Shown: in pieces, positions 1-10,054 of the stretch
Numbering within the stretch: position 1 is the stretch's first letter
Layout of the letters: every line of letters starts with the position of its first letter
From: Bacteroidales bacterium
Lineage (GTDB): Bacteria; Bacteroidota; Bacteroidia; Bacteroidales; GWA2-32-17
NCBI GenBank assembly: GCA_026417155.1
Contig: JAOADU010000055.1
Span: 1-51,919 of the forward strand
DNA: 51,919 bases
Reading direction: 5' to 3'
The notes under the pieces: generated by a model
What the model was told of the DNA's origin: nothing
Database searches by the model: none
The model's input: only the letters and a program-made list of their open reading frames with translations
Program-made: the position numbers and the translations under genes

Positions 1-1869
1 GGTTCATATGCTTATACCACTTTGGTAGGGTGTAATACACGAAAATATCATGGTTTATTGGCATGTCCTATGGAACACCTCGATGGTGGTACACATATGC
101 TCATATCTTCGCTCGATGAAACAATTATTCAACATGAAGCATCGTTCAATTTAGGAATACATAAGTACCCTAATATTTATGAGCCCAAAGGACACAAGTA
201 CATTCGTGATTTCGACTTAGAGCCTAACATGAGCCTTATTTATCGTGTAGGTGGCGTTGTATTGAAAAAAGAACTAATTTTAGTTACCAACGAAGAACGA
301 ATACTAATTCGCTATACATTATTAGATGCTCATTCGCCTACAAAAATTCGATTTAAACCCTTTTTAGCTTTTAGAAATATTCACAGTTTAAGTAAAGCTA
401 ATTTAGATGTAAATAGAAAATATACCGAAGTAGAAAATGGGATAAAAGTCAGATTGTATAATGGCTATCCATATTTATACATGCAGTTTTCTAAAAAAGT
501 AGATTATATACACGTTCCCGATTGGTATTACAACATCGAATATTTAGAAGAAAAAGAACGAGGCTACGATTATCAAGAAGATCTCTTTGTACCAGGGTAT
601 TTTGAAATGCCTATTAAAAAAGGCGAAGTAATTGTATTTTCAGCAGGAACAAGTCCATGTAAAACACGATCGTTAAATAAACAGTTCGATAAAGAAATAA
701 AATCTAGAATTAAACGCGATAGTTTCGAAAGTTGTTTGATAAATGCTGCCCAACAATTTTTTGTGTATAAAAGCAAAAAACAGGTTGAAGTTATTGCCGG
801 ATTTCCTTGGTTTGGTTCGTGGGGGAGAGATACTTTTATAGCCTTGCCGGGTTTAACGTTGCCACAAAATAAAGTAGAGGAAATAAAACTCGTTATTGAC
901 ACGATGATTGCTCGAATGAAAGGACCATTTTTCCCAAATGCTGGTAGTGGCGAACATGCTGTTTATAATAGCGTTGATGCTCCCTTATGGTTTTTTTGGA
1001 CACTGCAGCAATATTGTGAATTTGCACGATGTTACAAGTGGGTATGGAAAGAATACGGAAAAGTTATAAAAAAAATATTAACCTCATTTCGTGAGGGGAC
1101 TGAATTTAATATTAAAATGCATGAAAATGGTTTATTGTGGCAAGGAGTACCAGGAATGGCACTTACTTGGATGGATGCCATAGTAGAAGGTAAACCTGTT
1201 ACACCACGTATAGGCTTTGCTGTAGAAATAAACGCCTTGTGGTACAATGCTATAATGTTTAGTCTCACTCTGGCAAAAATTTCAAACGATAGAAAATTTT
1301 TACTTGACTGGATAGAAATTCCTGAACGAATAGAAAAAAATTTTGTCGAATATTTTTACGACCCATCAAAAGGGTATTTAGCCGATGTTGTTACATACGA
1401 CACAAAAGATTGGAGCGTAAGACCCAATCAGGTGTTTGCTACGTCGTTGCCATACAGTCCAATTAAAGATACGCAAATAAAACGCAATATATTAGAAAAG
1501 GTGCAAAAGGAATTGCTAACTCCTAAAGGCTTGAGAACGTTATCACCTAGCCATCCTGATTATAAACCGAGATATTTTGGCAATCAAACAGAGAGAGATT
1601 TGGCATATCATCAGGGTACAGTTTGGCCCTGGCTGTTGGGAGCTTTTGCCGAAGGAATGTTCAGAATACATGGCAAATCAGCGTTATCGTTAATAGAAAG
1701 AATCTATCAAGGTTTTGAAGAAGACATGGTAGTACATGGAATAGGCACTATAAGCGAAATTTACGATGGCGATCCGCCACACTATCCTAACGGGGCAGTA
1801 TCGCAAGCTTGGAGCGTTGCCGAAATTTTGCGTATTAAAATGATGATTGATCAATTTAAAGAAGAATAA
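1..1869 (+). CDS. Glycogen debranching enzyme, amylo-alpha-1,6-glucosidase (5' partial)
   Basis: The reading frame is open from the first base of the window, so the N-terminus is missing. The first codons (G-S-Y-A-Y-T-T-L) run into the family's N-terminal motif CNTRKYHGLL, so a TTG at base 22 is not the start. The catalytic part of the GDE_C/GH133 type is clear: WFGSWGRDTFIALPGL near bases 805-855, a GSGEHAVYNSVDAPLWFFW block near 945-1000, and TWMDA near 1165-1180. The protein should hydrolyse alpha-1,6 branches of glycogen-like glucan in the cytoplasm. It is followed after 24 bases by a GT4 glycosyltransferase and then a GH57 enzyme, the conserved Bacteroidota alpha-glucan cluster, so the three are probably co-transcribed. 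Confidence 0.93.
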   Translation, partial: GSYAYTTLVGCNTRKYHGLLACPMEHLDGGTHMLISSLDETIIQHEASFNLGIHKYPNIYEPKGHKYIRDFDLEPNMSLIYRVGGVVLKKELILVTNEERILIRYTLLDAHSPTKIRFKPFLAFRNIHSLSKANLDVNRKYTEVENGIKVRLYNGYPYLYMQFSKKVDYIHVPDWYYNIEYLEEKERGYDYQEDLFVPGYFEMPIKKGEVIVFSAGTSPCKTRSLNKQFDKEIKSRIKRDSFESCLINAAQQFFVYKSKKQVEVIAGFPWFGSWGRDTFIALPGLTLPQNKVEEIKLVIDTMIARMKGPFFPNAGSGEHAVYNSVDAPLWFFWTLQQYCEFARCYKWVWKEYGKVIKKILTSFREGTEFNIKMHENGLLWQGVPGMALTWMDAIVEGKPVTPRIGFAVEINALWYNAIMFSLTLAKISNDRKFLLDWIEIPERIEKNFVEYFYDPSKGYLADVVTYDTKDWSVRPNQVFATSLPYSPIKDTQIKRNILEKVQKELLTPKGLRTLSPSHPDYKPRYFGNQTERDLAYHQGTVWPWLLGAFAEGMFRIHGKSALSLIERIYQGFEEDMVVHGIGTISEIYDGDPPHYPNGAVSQAWSVAEILRIKMMIDQFKEE

Positions 1870-1893
1870 TAAACCCAACAACCACAACACGGT

Positions 1894-3177
1894 ATGAGAG
1901 TATTAATGTTTGGATGGGAATTTCCACCACATATAACAGGCGGGCTTGGTACAGCTTGTTATGGTATTGTAAAAGCATTGGCTAAGCAGCGTGTAAATGT
2001 CATCTTTGTAGTACCACGATTGTTTGGTGGTGAAGACCATAAATCAGCATATTTGGTAAATGCCAGCGATGTAGAAATTAACGAACGTAACTTTAATTAC
2101 GAAGAATATTGGAATTACATAAAATATTATGAAATAGGTAGTAGTCTTATTCCTTACGTAGGACCAGAAGATTTTTTACGTTTAATAGGTTCGCAAACAA
2201 CAGTTAATACGTTCTTTGACGAAAAAGTATTTCGCGCGAAATATCAATTTTCGGGGAAGTATGGCGAAAGTCTTTATGCCGAAGTTAGTCGTTATGCTTT
2301 AATTGCTTCAGCTCTTGCAAAAGACTATCCTCATGATGTCATTCATGCTCACGATTGGCTTACATATCCTGCAGGCATGACTGCCAAAAAAACATCTGGA
2401 AAGCCTTTGGTAGTGCATGTGCATGCAACAGAATTTGATCGCAGTGGCGAAAACATCAATCAATATGTTTACGATATTGAACGAAAAGGAATGGAAGCTG
2501 CCGATAAGGTTATAACTGTTAGTCATTTAACTCGAAAATATGTAATTGAACGATATGGAATTTCGCCCGATAAAGTAGTAACCGTACATAATGCAGTAGA
2601 ACCTGTTGATATTGAAAAAATTTATCAAAATAAAGGTTTTCCAGAAAAACTAGTTACATTTTTAGGAAGAATTACATTCCAGAAAGGTCCCGACTATTTT
2701 GTCGAAGCTGCTTATAAAGTCTATCAAAAAGATCCGAATATACGTTTTGTAATGGCAGGAAGTGGCGACATGTTGCCACGCATGATACGTCGAGTTGCTC
2801 ATTATCGCATGGGGCATAAGTTTCAATTTGCCGGATTTTTAAAAGGCGAAGAAGTTTATCGTTTGTTTAGTATTAGCGATGTTTATGTGATGCCGTCGGT
2901 TTCAGAACCTTTTGGCATATCGCCGTTAGAAGCTATGCGGTCGAATGTTCCTGTTATTATCTCCAAACAAAGCGGTGTGTCGGAAATTTTAACCTATGCT
3001 ATTAAAGTTGATTTTTGGGATATTGACGCTTTAGCCGATGCTATTTATGCTCTAACTCATTATGATGGCATATCGCGGATGTTTAAACGCCATGGACGCG
3101 AAGAGGTAGATAATTTAAAATGGGACAATAGTGCAAAAAAATTAATAGAAATTTATCAATCATTGATTCACACATAA
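1894..3177 (+). CDS. GT4 family glycosyltransferase, probable glycogen/alpha-glucan synthase
   Basis: This 427-residue GT-B glycosyltransferase starts with MRVLMFGWEFPPHITGGLGT, the nucleotide-sugar synthase-like N-terminus with its glycine-rich loop. The C-terminal Rossmann half has GRITFQKGPDYFVEA and the E-x7-E donor-binding motif (E338 to E346 in SEPFGISPLEAM). It lacks the length and KTGGL motif of classical GlgA, so it belongs to the GT4-type glycogen synthase group used by Bacteroidota. It is the middle gene of a debranching enzyme-GT4-GH57 operon, with 24 and 12 base gaps. The likely role is cytoplasmic elongation of alpha-1,4-glucan from a nucleotide-glucose; the exact donor cannot be read from the sequence. 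Confidence 0.88.
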   Translation: MRVLMFGWEFPPHITGGLGTACYGIVKALAKQRVNVIFVVPRLFGGEDHKSAYLVNASDVEINERNFNYEEYWNYIKYYEIGSSLIPYVGPEDFLRLIGSQTTVNTFFDEKVFRAKYQFSGKYGESLYAEVSRYALIASALAKDYPHDVIHAHDWLTYPAGMTAKKTSGKPLVVHVHATEFDRSGENINQYVYDIERKGMEAADKVITVSHLTRKYVIERYGISPDKVVTVHNAVEPVDIEKIYQNKGFPEKLVTFLGRITFQKGPDYFVEAAYKVYQKDPNIRFVMAGSGDMLPRMIRRVAHYRMGHKFQFAGFLKGEEVYRLFSISDVYVMPSVSEPFGISPLEAMRSNVPVIISKQSGVSEILTYAIKVDFWDIDALADAIYALTHYDGISRMFKRHGREEVDNLKWDNSAKKLIEIYQSLIHT

Positions 3178-3189
3178 ATTGAAGTTGAC

Positions 3190-4611
3190 ATGAGAGCAAT
3201 TTGTTTTTATTTTCAAGTACACCAACCATTTAGGTTACGTCGTTATCGCTTTTTCGATATTGGCAATAATCATTATTATTTCGATGATTTAGCCAATCAA
3301 AGTATTATGCGGAAAGTAGCCGAAAAATGCTATTTGCCTACCAATCGTTTAATGTACGAACTTATTCAAGAATATGGTACTCGATTTAAAATTGCTTATT
3401 CAATAAGTGGCACTGCTTTAGATCAATTTGAACTGTACGCTCCCGATGTGCTCGAAAGCTTTCAAAAATTGGTTCAAACAGGCTGTGTAGAAATTTTAGG
3501 CGAAACTTATTCTCACAGTTTATCTGCTTTAAAAGAAAAAGAAGAATTTTTTCATCAAGTTCGATTACATTCCGAAAAAATTGAACGATTATTTGGCGTA
3601 AAACCTACAACTTTCAGAAACACAGAGCTTATTTATAGCGATCATATTGGGCAAATGGTTTACGAACTCGGTTTTAAAGGAATGCTGACCGAAGGGGCAA
3701 AACACATTTTAGGATGGAAATCGCCCAATTATCTTTATTGTAGTGCAATAGAGCCACGATTGAAATTATTATTGAAAAATTTCCGATTAAGTGACGATAT
3801 TGCTTTTCGCTTTTCAAATCGTGGATGGTCGGAGTGGCCACTTACTACTGAAAAGTATGTATCATGGCTAAATGCTATTGATCATCGTCAGGAAATAGTC
3901 AATTTATTTATGGATTACGAAACATTTGGTGAACATCAATGGGCAGATACTGGGATTTTTGAATTTATGCGATATTTACCCAAAGCTGTATTCGCACATT
4001 CTAATTATGAGTTTGTTACACCTTCCGAAGCAATAGAAAAACTCGATCCTGTAGCTCCTATTCATGTGCCATATCCTATTTCATGGGCAGATGAAGAAAG
4101 AGATCTCACAGCATGGCTCGGAAATGACCTTCAAGATGATGCTTTTAATCATCTGTATCAACTATATCCAAAAGTTAAACATTGCAACGATATGCAAATA
4201 CAAAAAGATTGGCTCTATTTACAAACTAGCGATCATTTCTACTACATGTGCACAAAATGGTTTAGTGATGGCGATGTACACAAGTATTTCAATCATTACG
4301 ACACACCTTACGAAGCATACATTAACTATATGAATGTTTTGAGCGATTTTGAGTTACGATTGAATGAAGCTGTCGGTTCCGATACCATTACTGTTAAAGC
4401 CAAAGAAAAACCTGTTACAAGATTTAAGCCATCAACAATAGTTCAGCCCGGTACAGAACTTATATATCCCGAAAATTTTGAACAAGAACAAAGTCAGAAA
4501 AAAACTAAAGCAAAAACAAAAAAGTCAACACCAACAAAAACTAAAAGTAGTTCAAAATCAACAAAGAAATCAAAAGAAACCAACAAAAAAAGCAAATCAA
4601 AAAAAGAATAA
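3190..4611 (+). CDS. GH57 family alpha-amylase/glucanotransferase with lysine-rich C-terminal tail
   Basis: This 473-residue GH57 enzyme shows the family's conserved regions: HQP at residues 11-13, GETYSHS around 104-110, FRNTELIYSD around 142-151 with probable nucleophile E146, and MDYETFGEH around 241-249 with probable acid/base D242. There is no signal peptide, so it acts in the cytoplasm on glycogen or maltodextrin. After about residue 430 the catalytic fold gives way to a low-complexity tail of about 40 residues made almost only of K, S, T, E and N; its role is unknown, with electrostatic binding to glucan or nucleic acid being a guess. It closes the alpha-glucan operon. Hydrolase and transferase activity cannot be told apart from motifs. 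Confidence 0.9.
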   Translation: MRAICFYFQVHQPFRLRRYRFFDIGNNHYYFDDLANQSIMRKVAEKCYLPTNRLMYELIQEYGTRFKIAYSISGTALDQFELYAPDVLESFQKLVQTGCVEILGETYSHSLSALKEKEEFFHQVRLHSEKIERLFGVKPTTFRNTELIYSDHIGQMVYELGFKGMLTEGAKHILGWKSPNYLYCSAIEPRLKLLLKNFRLSDDIAFRFSNRGWSEWPLTTEKYVSWLNAIDHRQEIVNLFMDYETFGEHQWADTGIFEFMRYLPKAVFAHSNYEFVTPSEAIEKLDPVAPIHVPYPISWADEERDLTAWLGNDLQDDAFNHLYQLYPKVKHCNDMQIQKDWLYLQTSDHFYYMCTKWFSDGDVHKYFNHYDTPYEAYINYMNVLSDFELRLNEAVGSDTITVKAKEKPVTRFKPSTIVQPGTELIYPENFEQEQSQKKTKAKTKKSTPTKTKSSSKSTKKSKETNKKSKSKKE

Positions 4612-4713
4612 CTTGATTATATGCTGTTCTCTTTAAATATTTGATTACTCTTTGCCTATTTAAAAAGTAATTAATGGATGTTTTCAAAATTTTTATTCTC
4701 ACAAAATAACATG

Positions 4714-4721
4714 TAATTTTG
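4714..4721 (+). promoter_or_regulatory. Probable -7 promoter element for the cyclophilin gene
   Basis: TAATTTTG matches the Bacteroidota -7 consensus TAnnTTTG and lies 21 bases before the ATG at 4743. No good -33 TTTG was seen. A possible TTG start at 4719 falls inside this element, which argues for the ATG. Confidence 0.5.
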
Positions 4722-4742
4722 CTTCAATTTAACGAATTTACT

Positions 4743-5564
4743 ATGCGACGGTATTTATTTTTTCTAATATTGATAGTGGTGTATGGATTTTTAATAGCCC
4801 AAAAAAACGAAACCATCGTTGTAATAAAAACAAAATATGGGAATATAAAGTTAAAATTATACAACCAAACACCTAAACACAGAGATAATTTTATTAAATT
4901 GGTAAAGGAAAAATATTACGATAGTTTATTATTTCATCGAGTTATAAATGGTTTTATGATACAAGGAGGCGATCCAGATTCAAAACATGCTCAACCAGGT
5001 CAAAACTTGGGGAATGGAGGTCCAGGCTACACAATTCCTGCCGAATTTGTCCCAACTTTATATCACAAAAGGGGTGCATTGGCAGCAGCCCGACAAGGAG
5101 ATATGGTAAATCCTACAAAGGCTTCATCGGGTTCGCAATTTTATATTGTACAAGGTAAAGTATTTACAAACGACGAATTGAATTATCTCGAGCAACAAAT
5201 TAATCAAAACAAAAAGCAGCAAATTTTAGGACAACTCATGAATACACCCGAATATGCATGGTTAAAAACAAAGCTCGACTCAATGGTAAAATCGGGAAAT
5301 CCAAATGCAATTAACGAATTTTTAAAAGAAACTAACCCTATTGCCGAAAAAGAGCTGGATAAAGCAGGAAGATTCAAATTTAATGAAGAACAAAGAAAAA
5401 TATATACAACCATTGGAGGATCGCCTCATTTGGATGGAGCATATACTGTTTTTGGCGAAGTGATTGAGGGAATGGAGGTAGTCGATACGATTGCCAAATT
5501 ACCTACCGATAAAAATAATAGACCTATCGAAGATATACGAATGGCAATATATATTGAAAAATAA
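4743..5564 (+). CDS. Secreted cyclophilin-type peptidyl-prolyl cis-trans isomerase
   Basis: This 273-residue protein begins with a signal peptide ([20 protein letters not shown]). The cyclophilin fold follows: [36 protein letters not shown], and a final [16 protein letters not shown] block. About 75 residues with a helical, charged look are inserted between QFYIVQG and the last beta segment; similar insertions are known in Bacteroidota periplasmic cyclophilins. The expected role is proline isomerisation during folding of exported proteins in the periplasm. The ATG at 4743 is preferred because it begins the signal peptide and lies downstream of the probable promoter. pheS begins 4 bases after the stop, so the two may be co-transcribed. 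Confidence 0.9.
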   Translation: MRRYLFFLILIVVYGFLIAQKNETIVVIKTKYGNIKLKLYNQTPKHRDNFIKLVKEKYYDSLLFHRVINGFMIQGGDPDSKHAQPGQNLGNGGPGYTIPAEFVPTLYHKRGALAAARQGDMVNPTKASSGSQFYIVQGKVFTNDELNYLEQQINQNKKQQILGQLMNTPEYAWLKTKLDSMVKSGNPNAINEFLKETNPIAEKELDKAGRFKFNEEQRKIYTTIGGSPHLDGAYTVFGEVIEGMEVVDTIAKLPTDKNNRPIEDIRMAIYIEK

Positions 5565-5568
5565 AACT

Positions 5569-6588
5569 ATGAAAGAGCAAATAGAACAGTTATTATATAA
5601 AGTTAGAAATAGCGAGATTACAACATATGAACAACTTGAAGAATTTCGCTCAGAATTTCTATCCAAAAAAGGATTGTTAAACGAATTATTTGATCAATTC
5701 AAACAATTGCCTAAAGAACAAAAAAAAGATGTTGGACAAATATTAAATATATTAAAACAGGAAGTAACCGAAAAGTACGAACAACTGAGCAAACAATTAA
5801 AAAGAGAATTAAAACAAATTGAATATAATGATTTAACACGTCCATCTGAACCTATACAATTGGGAAGTAGACACCCGATAAGCATAGTTCGAAACGAAAT
5901 TATAAATATTTTTCAACGAATAGGCTTTATTGTATCCGAAGGCCCCGAAATAGAAGACGATTGGCATGTGTTTACAGCATTAAATTTTCCACAGGATCAT
6001 CCGGCAAGAGACATGCAAGACACATTTTTTATTCGTCGCAACCCCGATATTTTATTACGTACACATACATCATCGGTACAAATACGCATTATGGAGACAC
6101 AGCAACCACCTATTCGAATAATTATGCCTGGTAGAGTCTATCGGAACGAAGCCATTTCGGCACGAGCTCATTGCTTCTTTCATCAGGTAGAGGGCTTATA
6201 CATTGATAAAAAAGTTTCGTTTGCCGATTTAAAGCAGACATTGTTATATTTTGCTCGCGAAATGTTTGGTAAAGAAACTCAGATACGCTTGCGCCCATCT
6301 TTTTTCCCTTTTACGGAGCCGTCGGCTGAAATGGATATATCATGCAATTTATGTGGTGGAAAGGGTTGTGCATTTTGTAAATATACAGGGTGGGTAGAAA
6401 TATTGGGTTGTGGTATGGTCGATCCCAATGTGCTCGAAAATTGCAACATATCGGCAAAAGAATATTCTGGATTTGCTTTTGGTTTGGGTATTGAACGTAT
6501 TACGAATTTAAAATTTAGAGTTAACGATATTCGGTTGTTTTCTGAAAACGATATTCGGTTTTTAAAACAATTTACTTCGGCAATTTAA
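5569..6588 (+). CDS. pheS: Phenylalanine--tRNA ligase alpha subunit
   Basis: The 339-residue product has the usual PheS layout: an N-terminal helical coiled-coil arm (about residues 1-90), then the class II catalytic core with [19 protein letters not shown] (motif 2 region) and FGLGIERI (motif 3). A Cys cluster [12 protein letters not shown] precedes the C-terminal strand and is seen in many PheS proteins of this phylum. The start at 5569 matches the family length; a longer frame open from 5491 would overlap the cyclophilin gene. PheS pairs with PheT, which is not in this window. The stop codon overlaps the glyS start (TAATG), so translation is probably coupled. Confidence 0.97.
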   Translation: MKEQIEQLLYKVRNSEITTYEQLEEFRSEFLSKKGLLNELFDQFKQLPKEQKKDVGQILNILKQEVTEKYEQLSKQLKRELKQIEYNDLTRPSEPIQLGSRHPISIVRNEIINIFQRIGFIVSEGPEIEDDWHVFTALNFPQDHPARDMQDTFFIRRNPDILLRTHTSSVQIRIMETQQPPIRIIMPGRVYRNEAISARAHCFFHQVEGLYIDKKVSFADLKQTLLYFAREMFGKETQIRLRPSFFPFTEPSAEMDISCNLCGGKGCAFCKYTGWVEILGCGMVDPNVLENCNISAKEYSGFAFGLGIERITNLKFRVNDIRLFSENDIRFLKQFTSAI

Positions 6589-8165
6589 TGATGAATACTA
6601 TGATGAATCAGGATGAATTATTTAAAAATTTAATAAGCCACAGCAAAGAATATGGCTTTATATTTCCATCTAGCGAAATTTACGATGGTTTAGCTGCTGT
6701 ATATGATTATGGACAATTGGGAGCCTTATTAAAAAATAACATTCGCGAATATTGGTGGCGAAGTATGGTGCAACTTCATGATAATATTGTAGGTATTGAT
6801 GCTGCTATTTTCATGCACCCTACCGTTTGGAAAGCATCGGGACATGTTGACGCATTTAATGATCCACTCATTGATAATAAAGACTCAAAAAAGCGTTACC
6901 GTGCCGACCAACTAATTGAAGAACATCTGCAAAAAATATCCGATAAAATTGAAAAAGAAATAGAAAAAGCTCAAAAACGCTTTGGCGAAAGTTTTAATCG
7001 TCAATTATTTGTTGAAACGAATCCTCGGGTATTGGAATATAAGCAAAAATTAGAAACACTAACAACACGCTATAATCGAGCCTTGAACAACAACGATTTA
7101 GTAGATTTGAAAAATATTATAGACGAAGAAAAAATAGTTTGCCCTATTTCGGGGACTTGTAACTGGACCGAAGTGCGTCAATTTAATTTAATGTTTTCTA
7201 CACAAATAGGCTCTGTAAGTGCCGAAGCCGATAAAATTTATCTTCGACCCGAAACAGCTCAGGGTATATTTGTAAACTTTTTAAATGTTTACAAAACAGG
7301 ACGCATGAAGATCCCCTTCGGAATTGCACAAACGGGGAAAGCTTTTCGAAACGAAATCGTAGCCCGGCAATTCATATTCCGTATGCGAGAGTTTGAACAA
7401 ATGGAGATGCAATTTTTTGTGAAACCTGGTGAAGAATTACAATGGTTCGAATATTGGAAACAAACACGTTTGGCATGGCACAAAGCTTTAGGCATTGACG
7501 ATGAATATTATCGTTATCACGATCACGAAAAGTTGGCACATTATGCTAATGCAGCAACCGATATAGAGTTTCGATTCCCGTTCGGATTCAAAGAATTAGA
7601 AGGCATTCATTCACGTACAGATTTCGATTTATCGGCTCATCAGCAATATAGCGGAAAAAAACTCCAGTACTTTGATGCCGATACAAACGAAAGTTATGTA
7701 CCGTATGTAATAGAAACCTCAATAGGATTAGATAGAATGTTTTTAGCAATTTTATCATATGCTTATACTGAAGAAAAATTAGAAGATGGTACTCAACGGG
7801 TTGTATTACGTATTCCTTATGTGTTAGCACCTATAAAAGTAGCTGTTCTTCCTTTGGTAAAGCGAGATGGCATGCCCGAGAAAGCCCGCGAAATTTTGCA
7901 CATGTTACAACCATATTATTTTTGTCAGTACGATGAAAAAGATACTATAGGTCGTAGGTATCGTCGCCAAGATGCCATTGGTACACCGCTTTGTGTTACT
8001 ATTGATCAAAACACTTTAGAAAATAACATAGTAACTGTTCGACATCGCGACACTATGAAACAAGACAATGTTCATATTAATGAACTAAAAAATTATATTT
8101 ATGAATATATAGCGATAGAACCTTTATTGCAAAAATTGCATCAACATGCTCGAGTACTTGCGTGA
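6588..8165 (+). CDS. glyS: Glycine--tRNA ligase (dimeric type)
   Basis: This 525-residue class II synthetase is of the single-chain alpha2 type. Typical blocks are FPSSEIYDGLAAVYDYGQLG, FMHPTVWKASGHVDAFNDPL, RPETAQGIFVNF, MREFEQMEMQFFV and the motif 3 region ETSIGLDRMFLA, then an anticodon-binding C-terminal domain (VLAPIKVAVLPL onward). Several ATGs lie close together (6588, 6591, 6600, 6603); the first overlaps the pheS stop, but a start at 6603 would fit equally well. The last 20 bases overlap the next gene in another frame. It charges tRNA-Gly in the cytoplasm. Confidence 0.96.
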   Translation: MMNTMMNQDELFKNLISHSKEYGFIFPSSEIYDGLAAVYDYGQLGALLKNNIREYWWRSMVQLHDNIVGIDAAIFMHPTVWKASGHVDAFNDPLIDNKDSKKRYRADQLIEEHLQKISDKIEKEIEKAQKRFGESFNRQLFVETNPRVLEYKQKLETLTTRYNRALNNNDLVDLKNIIDEEKIVCPISGTCNWTEVRQFNLMFSTQIGSVSAEADKIYLRPETAQGIFVNFLNVYKTGRMKIPFGIAQTGKAFRNEIVARQFIFRMREFEQMEMQFFVKPGEELQWFEYWKQTRLAWHKALGIDDEYYRYHDHEKLAHYANAATDIEFRFPFGFKELEGIHSRTDFDLSAHQQYSGKKLQYFDADTNESYVPYVIETSIGLDRMFLAILSYAYTEEKLEDGTQRVVLRIPYVLAPIKVAVLPLVKRDGMPEKAREILHMLQPYYFCQYDEKDTIGRRYRRQDAIGTPLCVTIDQNTLENNIVTVRHRDTMKQDNVHINELKNYIYEYIAIEPLLQKLHQHARVLA

Positions 8166-9015
8166 TTTTATAGTAAAATTAGGACAAACCATTATTTCTA
8201 TAGTAAGAATTTTATTCTTAACTCGTTTTATTCCTTCGATAAAGAAAGAAAATAACCATTCCGAATGTTTAATATTGACTAATGGGCCATCACTCAATAC
8301 GTCTATAGAAAATAATTTACAGTTTACAACTGATAAAATATTATTTTGCGTAAATTTTTTTCCGAATACACCATATTACGAACAACTAAAACCACGTTAT
8401 CATGTTATTTCTGCTCCTGAGTTGTGGTTGCCACAGGCAAAACATCCATATCCCAAACTTAGTGAGGAACTCTTTAATAACATTGCACAGAAAACAACAT
8501 GGAAACTAACGATACTAATTCCATTTGCTGCAAAAAAATATACACAGTGGAGAGAAAAATTAGTACAAAATTCCAATGTTGAGATTGAATACTACAATCC
8601 TACACCCATCGAAGGGTTTCGATGGTTTTGTCATGCTATGTATCATATGCAATGGGGAATGCCGCGTCCGCATAACGTACTTATACCATCGCTTATGCTT
8701 GCAATGAAAAAAGGATTTAAAAGTATTTATATTTGGGGTGCCGATCATTCGTGGCTGAAAGAAATTAGCGTTGATGAACAAAATCAAGTTCTTGTAAATC
8801 AGAAACATTTTTACGACGAAAACACCGCAAAACCTCAACCCATGAACAAATTAAAAGGTACACGAAAACTACACGAAGTTCTTATTAAATTTGTACATGC
8901 ATTTAAAGGGTATTGGGAAATTGAAGAGTATGCAAAACAAAAAAATATCACCATTTGGAATGCAACTCCTCATTCATTTATAGATGCATTTAAACGATAT
9001 AAAATGAACGAATAA
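8146..9015 (+). CDS. Putative glycosyltransferase with GT42/MptE (DUF115)-like fold
   Basis: I do not recognise a named family with certainty. The 289-residue protein has a hydrophobic N-terminal helix (residues 8-28), then CLILTNGPSL at about 41-50, which resembles the nucleotide-binding loop shared by GT42 sialyltransferases and MptE/DUF115 (Maf) proteins. A second block, MKKGFKSIYIWGADHSW near residues 190-205, resembles the GT42 segment A-x-x-x-G-[FY]-K-x-I-Y-x-x-G-x-D, and the end (ITIWNATPHSFIDAF) also fits that pattern. It starts inside glyS (20-base overlap) and is followed 4 bases later by pseB and pseC. A role in transferring a nonulosonic (pseudaminic-type) sugar is inferred from fold resemblance plus context. 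An uncharacterised MptE-like protein is the alternative. Confidence 0.6.
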   Translation: MLEYLRDFIVKLGQTIISIVRILFLTRFIPSIKKENNHSECLILTNGPSLNTSIENNLQFTTDKILFCVNFFPNTPYYEQLKPRYHVISAPELWLPQAKHPYPKLSEELFNNIAQKTTWKLTILIPFAAKKYTQWREKLVQNSNVEIEYYNPTPIEGFRWFCHAMYHMQWGMPRPHNVLIPSLMLAMKKGFKSIYIWGADHSWLKEISVDEQNQVLVNQKHFYDENTAKPQPMNKLKGTRKLHEVLIKFVHAFKGYWEIEEYAKQKNITIWNATPHSFIDAFKRYKMNE

Positions 9016-9019
9016 CTAT

Positions 9020-10054
9020 ATGAAACCCTCAGAAAATTTTAGTTTAAATGGCAAATCGGTTTTAGTTACTGGAGGTACTGGCTCATTTGGAAAAAAATTT
9101 GTAGAAACTGTTTTGCAACGGTGGCCACAAATAAAACGCTTGGTTATTTATTCTCGCGACGAACTCAAGCAATACGAAATGGCTCAACTGTATCCAAAAA
9201 GTAAATATGATGGTATACGATTCTTTATTGGAGACATTCGCGATGCCGAGCGGTTTAAAAGAGCTTGCGAAGGAATAGAAATTATTGTACATGCCGCTGC
9301 TTTAAAACAAGTACCAGCTGCCGAATACAATCCCATGGAATTTATAAAAACTAATATTTTGGGAGCCGAGAATGTGATAAATGCAGCACTCGATACCGGA
9401 GTAAAACAAGTAGTTGCTCTTTCGACCGATAAAGCAGCTTCACCTATCAATCTTTATGGAGCAACCAAACTTTGTAGCGATAAATTGTTTATATCTGCCA
9501 ATAACATTAAAGGTAGACGCGATATACACTTTTCTGTTGTACGCTATGGTAATGTAATGGGGAGCAGAGGCTCGGTAATTCCCTTTTTTATTGAACATCG
9601 AAAGCATGGGTTTTTACCAATTACACATCCAGAAATGACACGATTTAATATTACTTTAGATGAGGGAGTAGATTTGGTTTTATTCGCGATAGAAAAGTCT
9701 ATAGGAAGCGAAATATTTGTACCCAAAATTCCTTCGTATAAAATTTTAGATGTTGCCGAAGCTATTGCACCTTATGCTGAGAAAAAAATCGTTGGCATTA
9801 GACCTGGCGAAAAAATTCATGAAGAAATGATTACTGAACATGATAGTATAAGTACTATTGATGGTGGCAACTATTATATTATTTTACCAGTATTGCCCGA
9901 AAAAGAATTAGATAAATTTATAGAACATCACCGAGGTAAAATTGTTGCCAAAGGATTCAAATATAATAGTGGTACAAATACGCATTGGCTATCGGTTGAA
10001 GAAATACGCAAGTTAATAAAACAACATGTTGATCCAAACTTTTCGGTTGAATGA
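9020..10054 (+). CDS. pseB: UDP-N-acetylglucosamine 4,6-dehydratase (inverting)
   Basis: This 344-residue extended SDR enzyme has the Rossmann motif TGGTGSFG near residues 17-24 and the PseB-type active site, STDKAASPINLYGATK, with the Asp-Lys pair that replaces the usual acid and the YxxxK pair. The segment YSRDELKQYEMAQ is also typical of PseB/FlaA1. It should convert UDP-GlcNAc to the 4-keto-6-deoxy-L-altro sugar, the first step of pseudaminic acid synthesis. Its stop overlaps the pseC start (ATGA), so the two are translationally coupled. The later enzymes PseH, PseG, PseI and PseF are not in this window. Confidence 0.92.
   Translation: MKPSENFSLNGKSVLVTGGTGSFGKKFVETVLQRWPQIKRLVIYSRDELKQYEMAQLYPKSKYDGIRFFIGDIRDAERFKRACEGIEIIVHAAALKQVPAAEYNPMEFIKTNILGAENVINAALDTGVKQVVALSTDKAASPINLYGATKLCSDKLFISANNIKGRRDIHFSVVRYGNVMGSRGSVIPFFIEHRKHGFLPITHPEMTRFNITLDEGVDLVLFAIEKSIGSEIFVPKIPSYKILDVAEAIAPYAEKKIVGIRPGEKIHEEMITEHDSISTIDGGNYYIILPVLPEKELDKFIEHHRGKIVAKGFKYNSGTNTHWLSVEEIRKLIKQHVDPNFSVE

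Noticed and set aside
22-1869. TTG at base 22 as start of the debranching enzyme
   Set aside because: The frame is open to base 1 and the residues before it belong to the family's conserved N-terminal motif.
5491-5568. Upstream extension of pheS
   Set aside because: It would overlap the cyclophilin coding sequence; the ATG at 5569 gives the usual PheS length and start.
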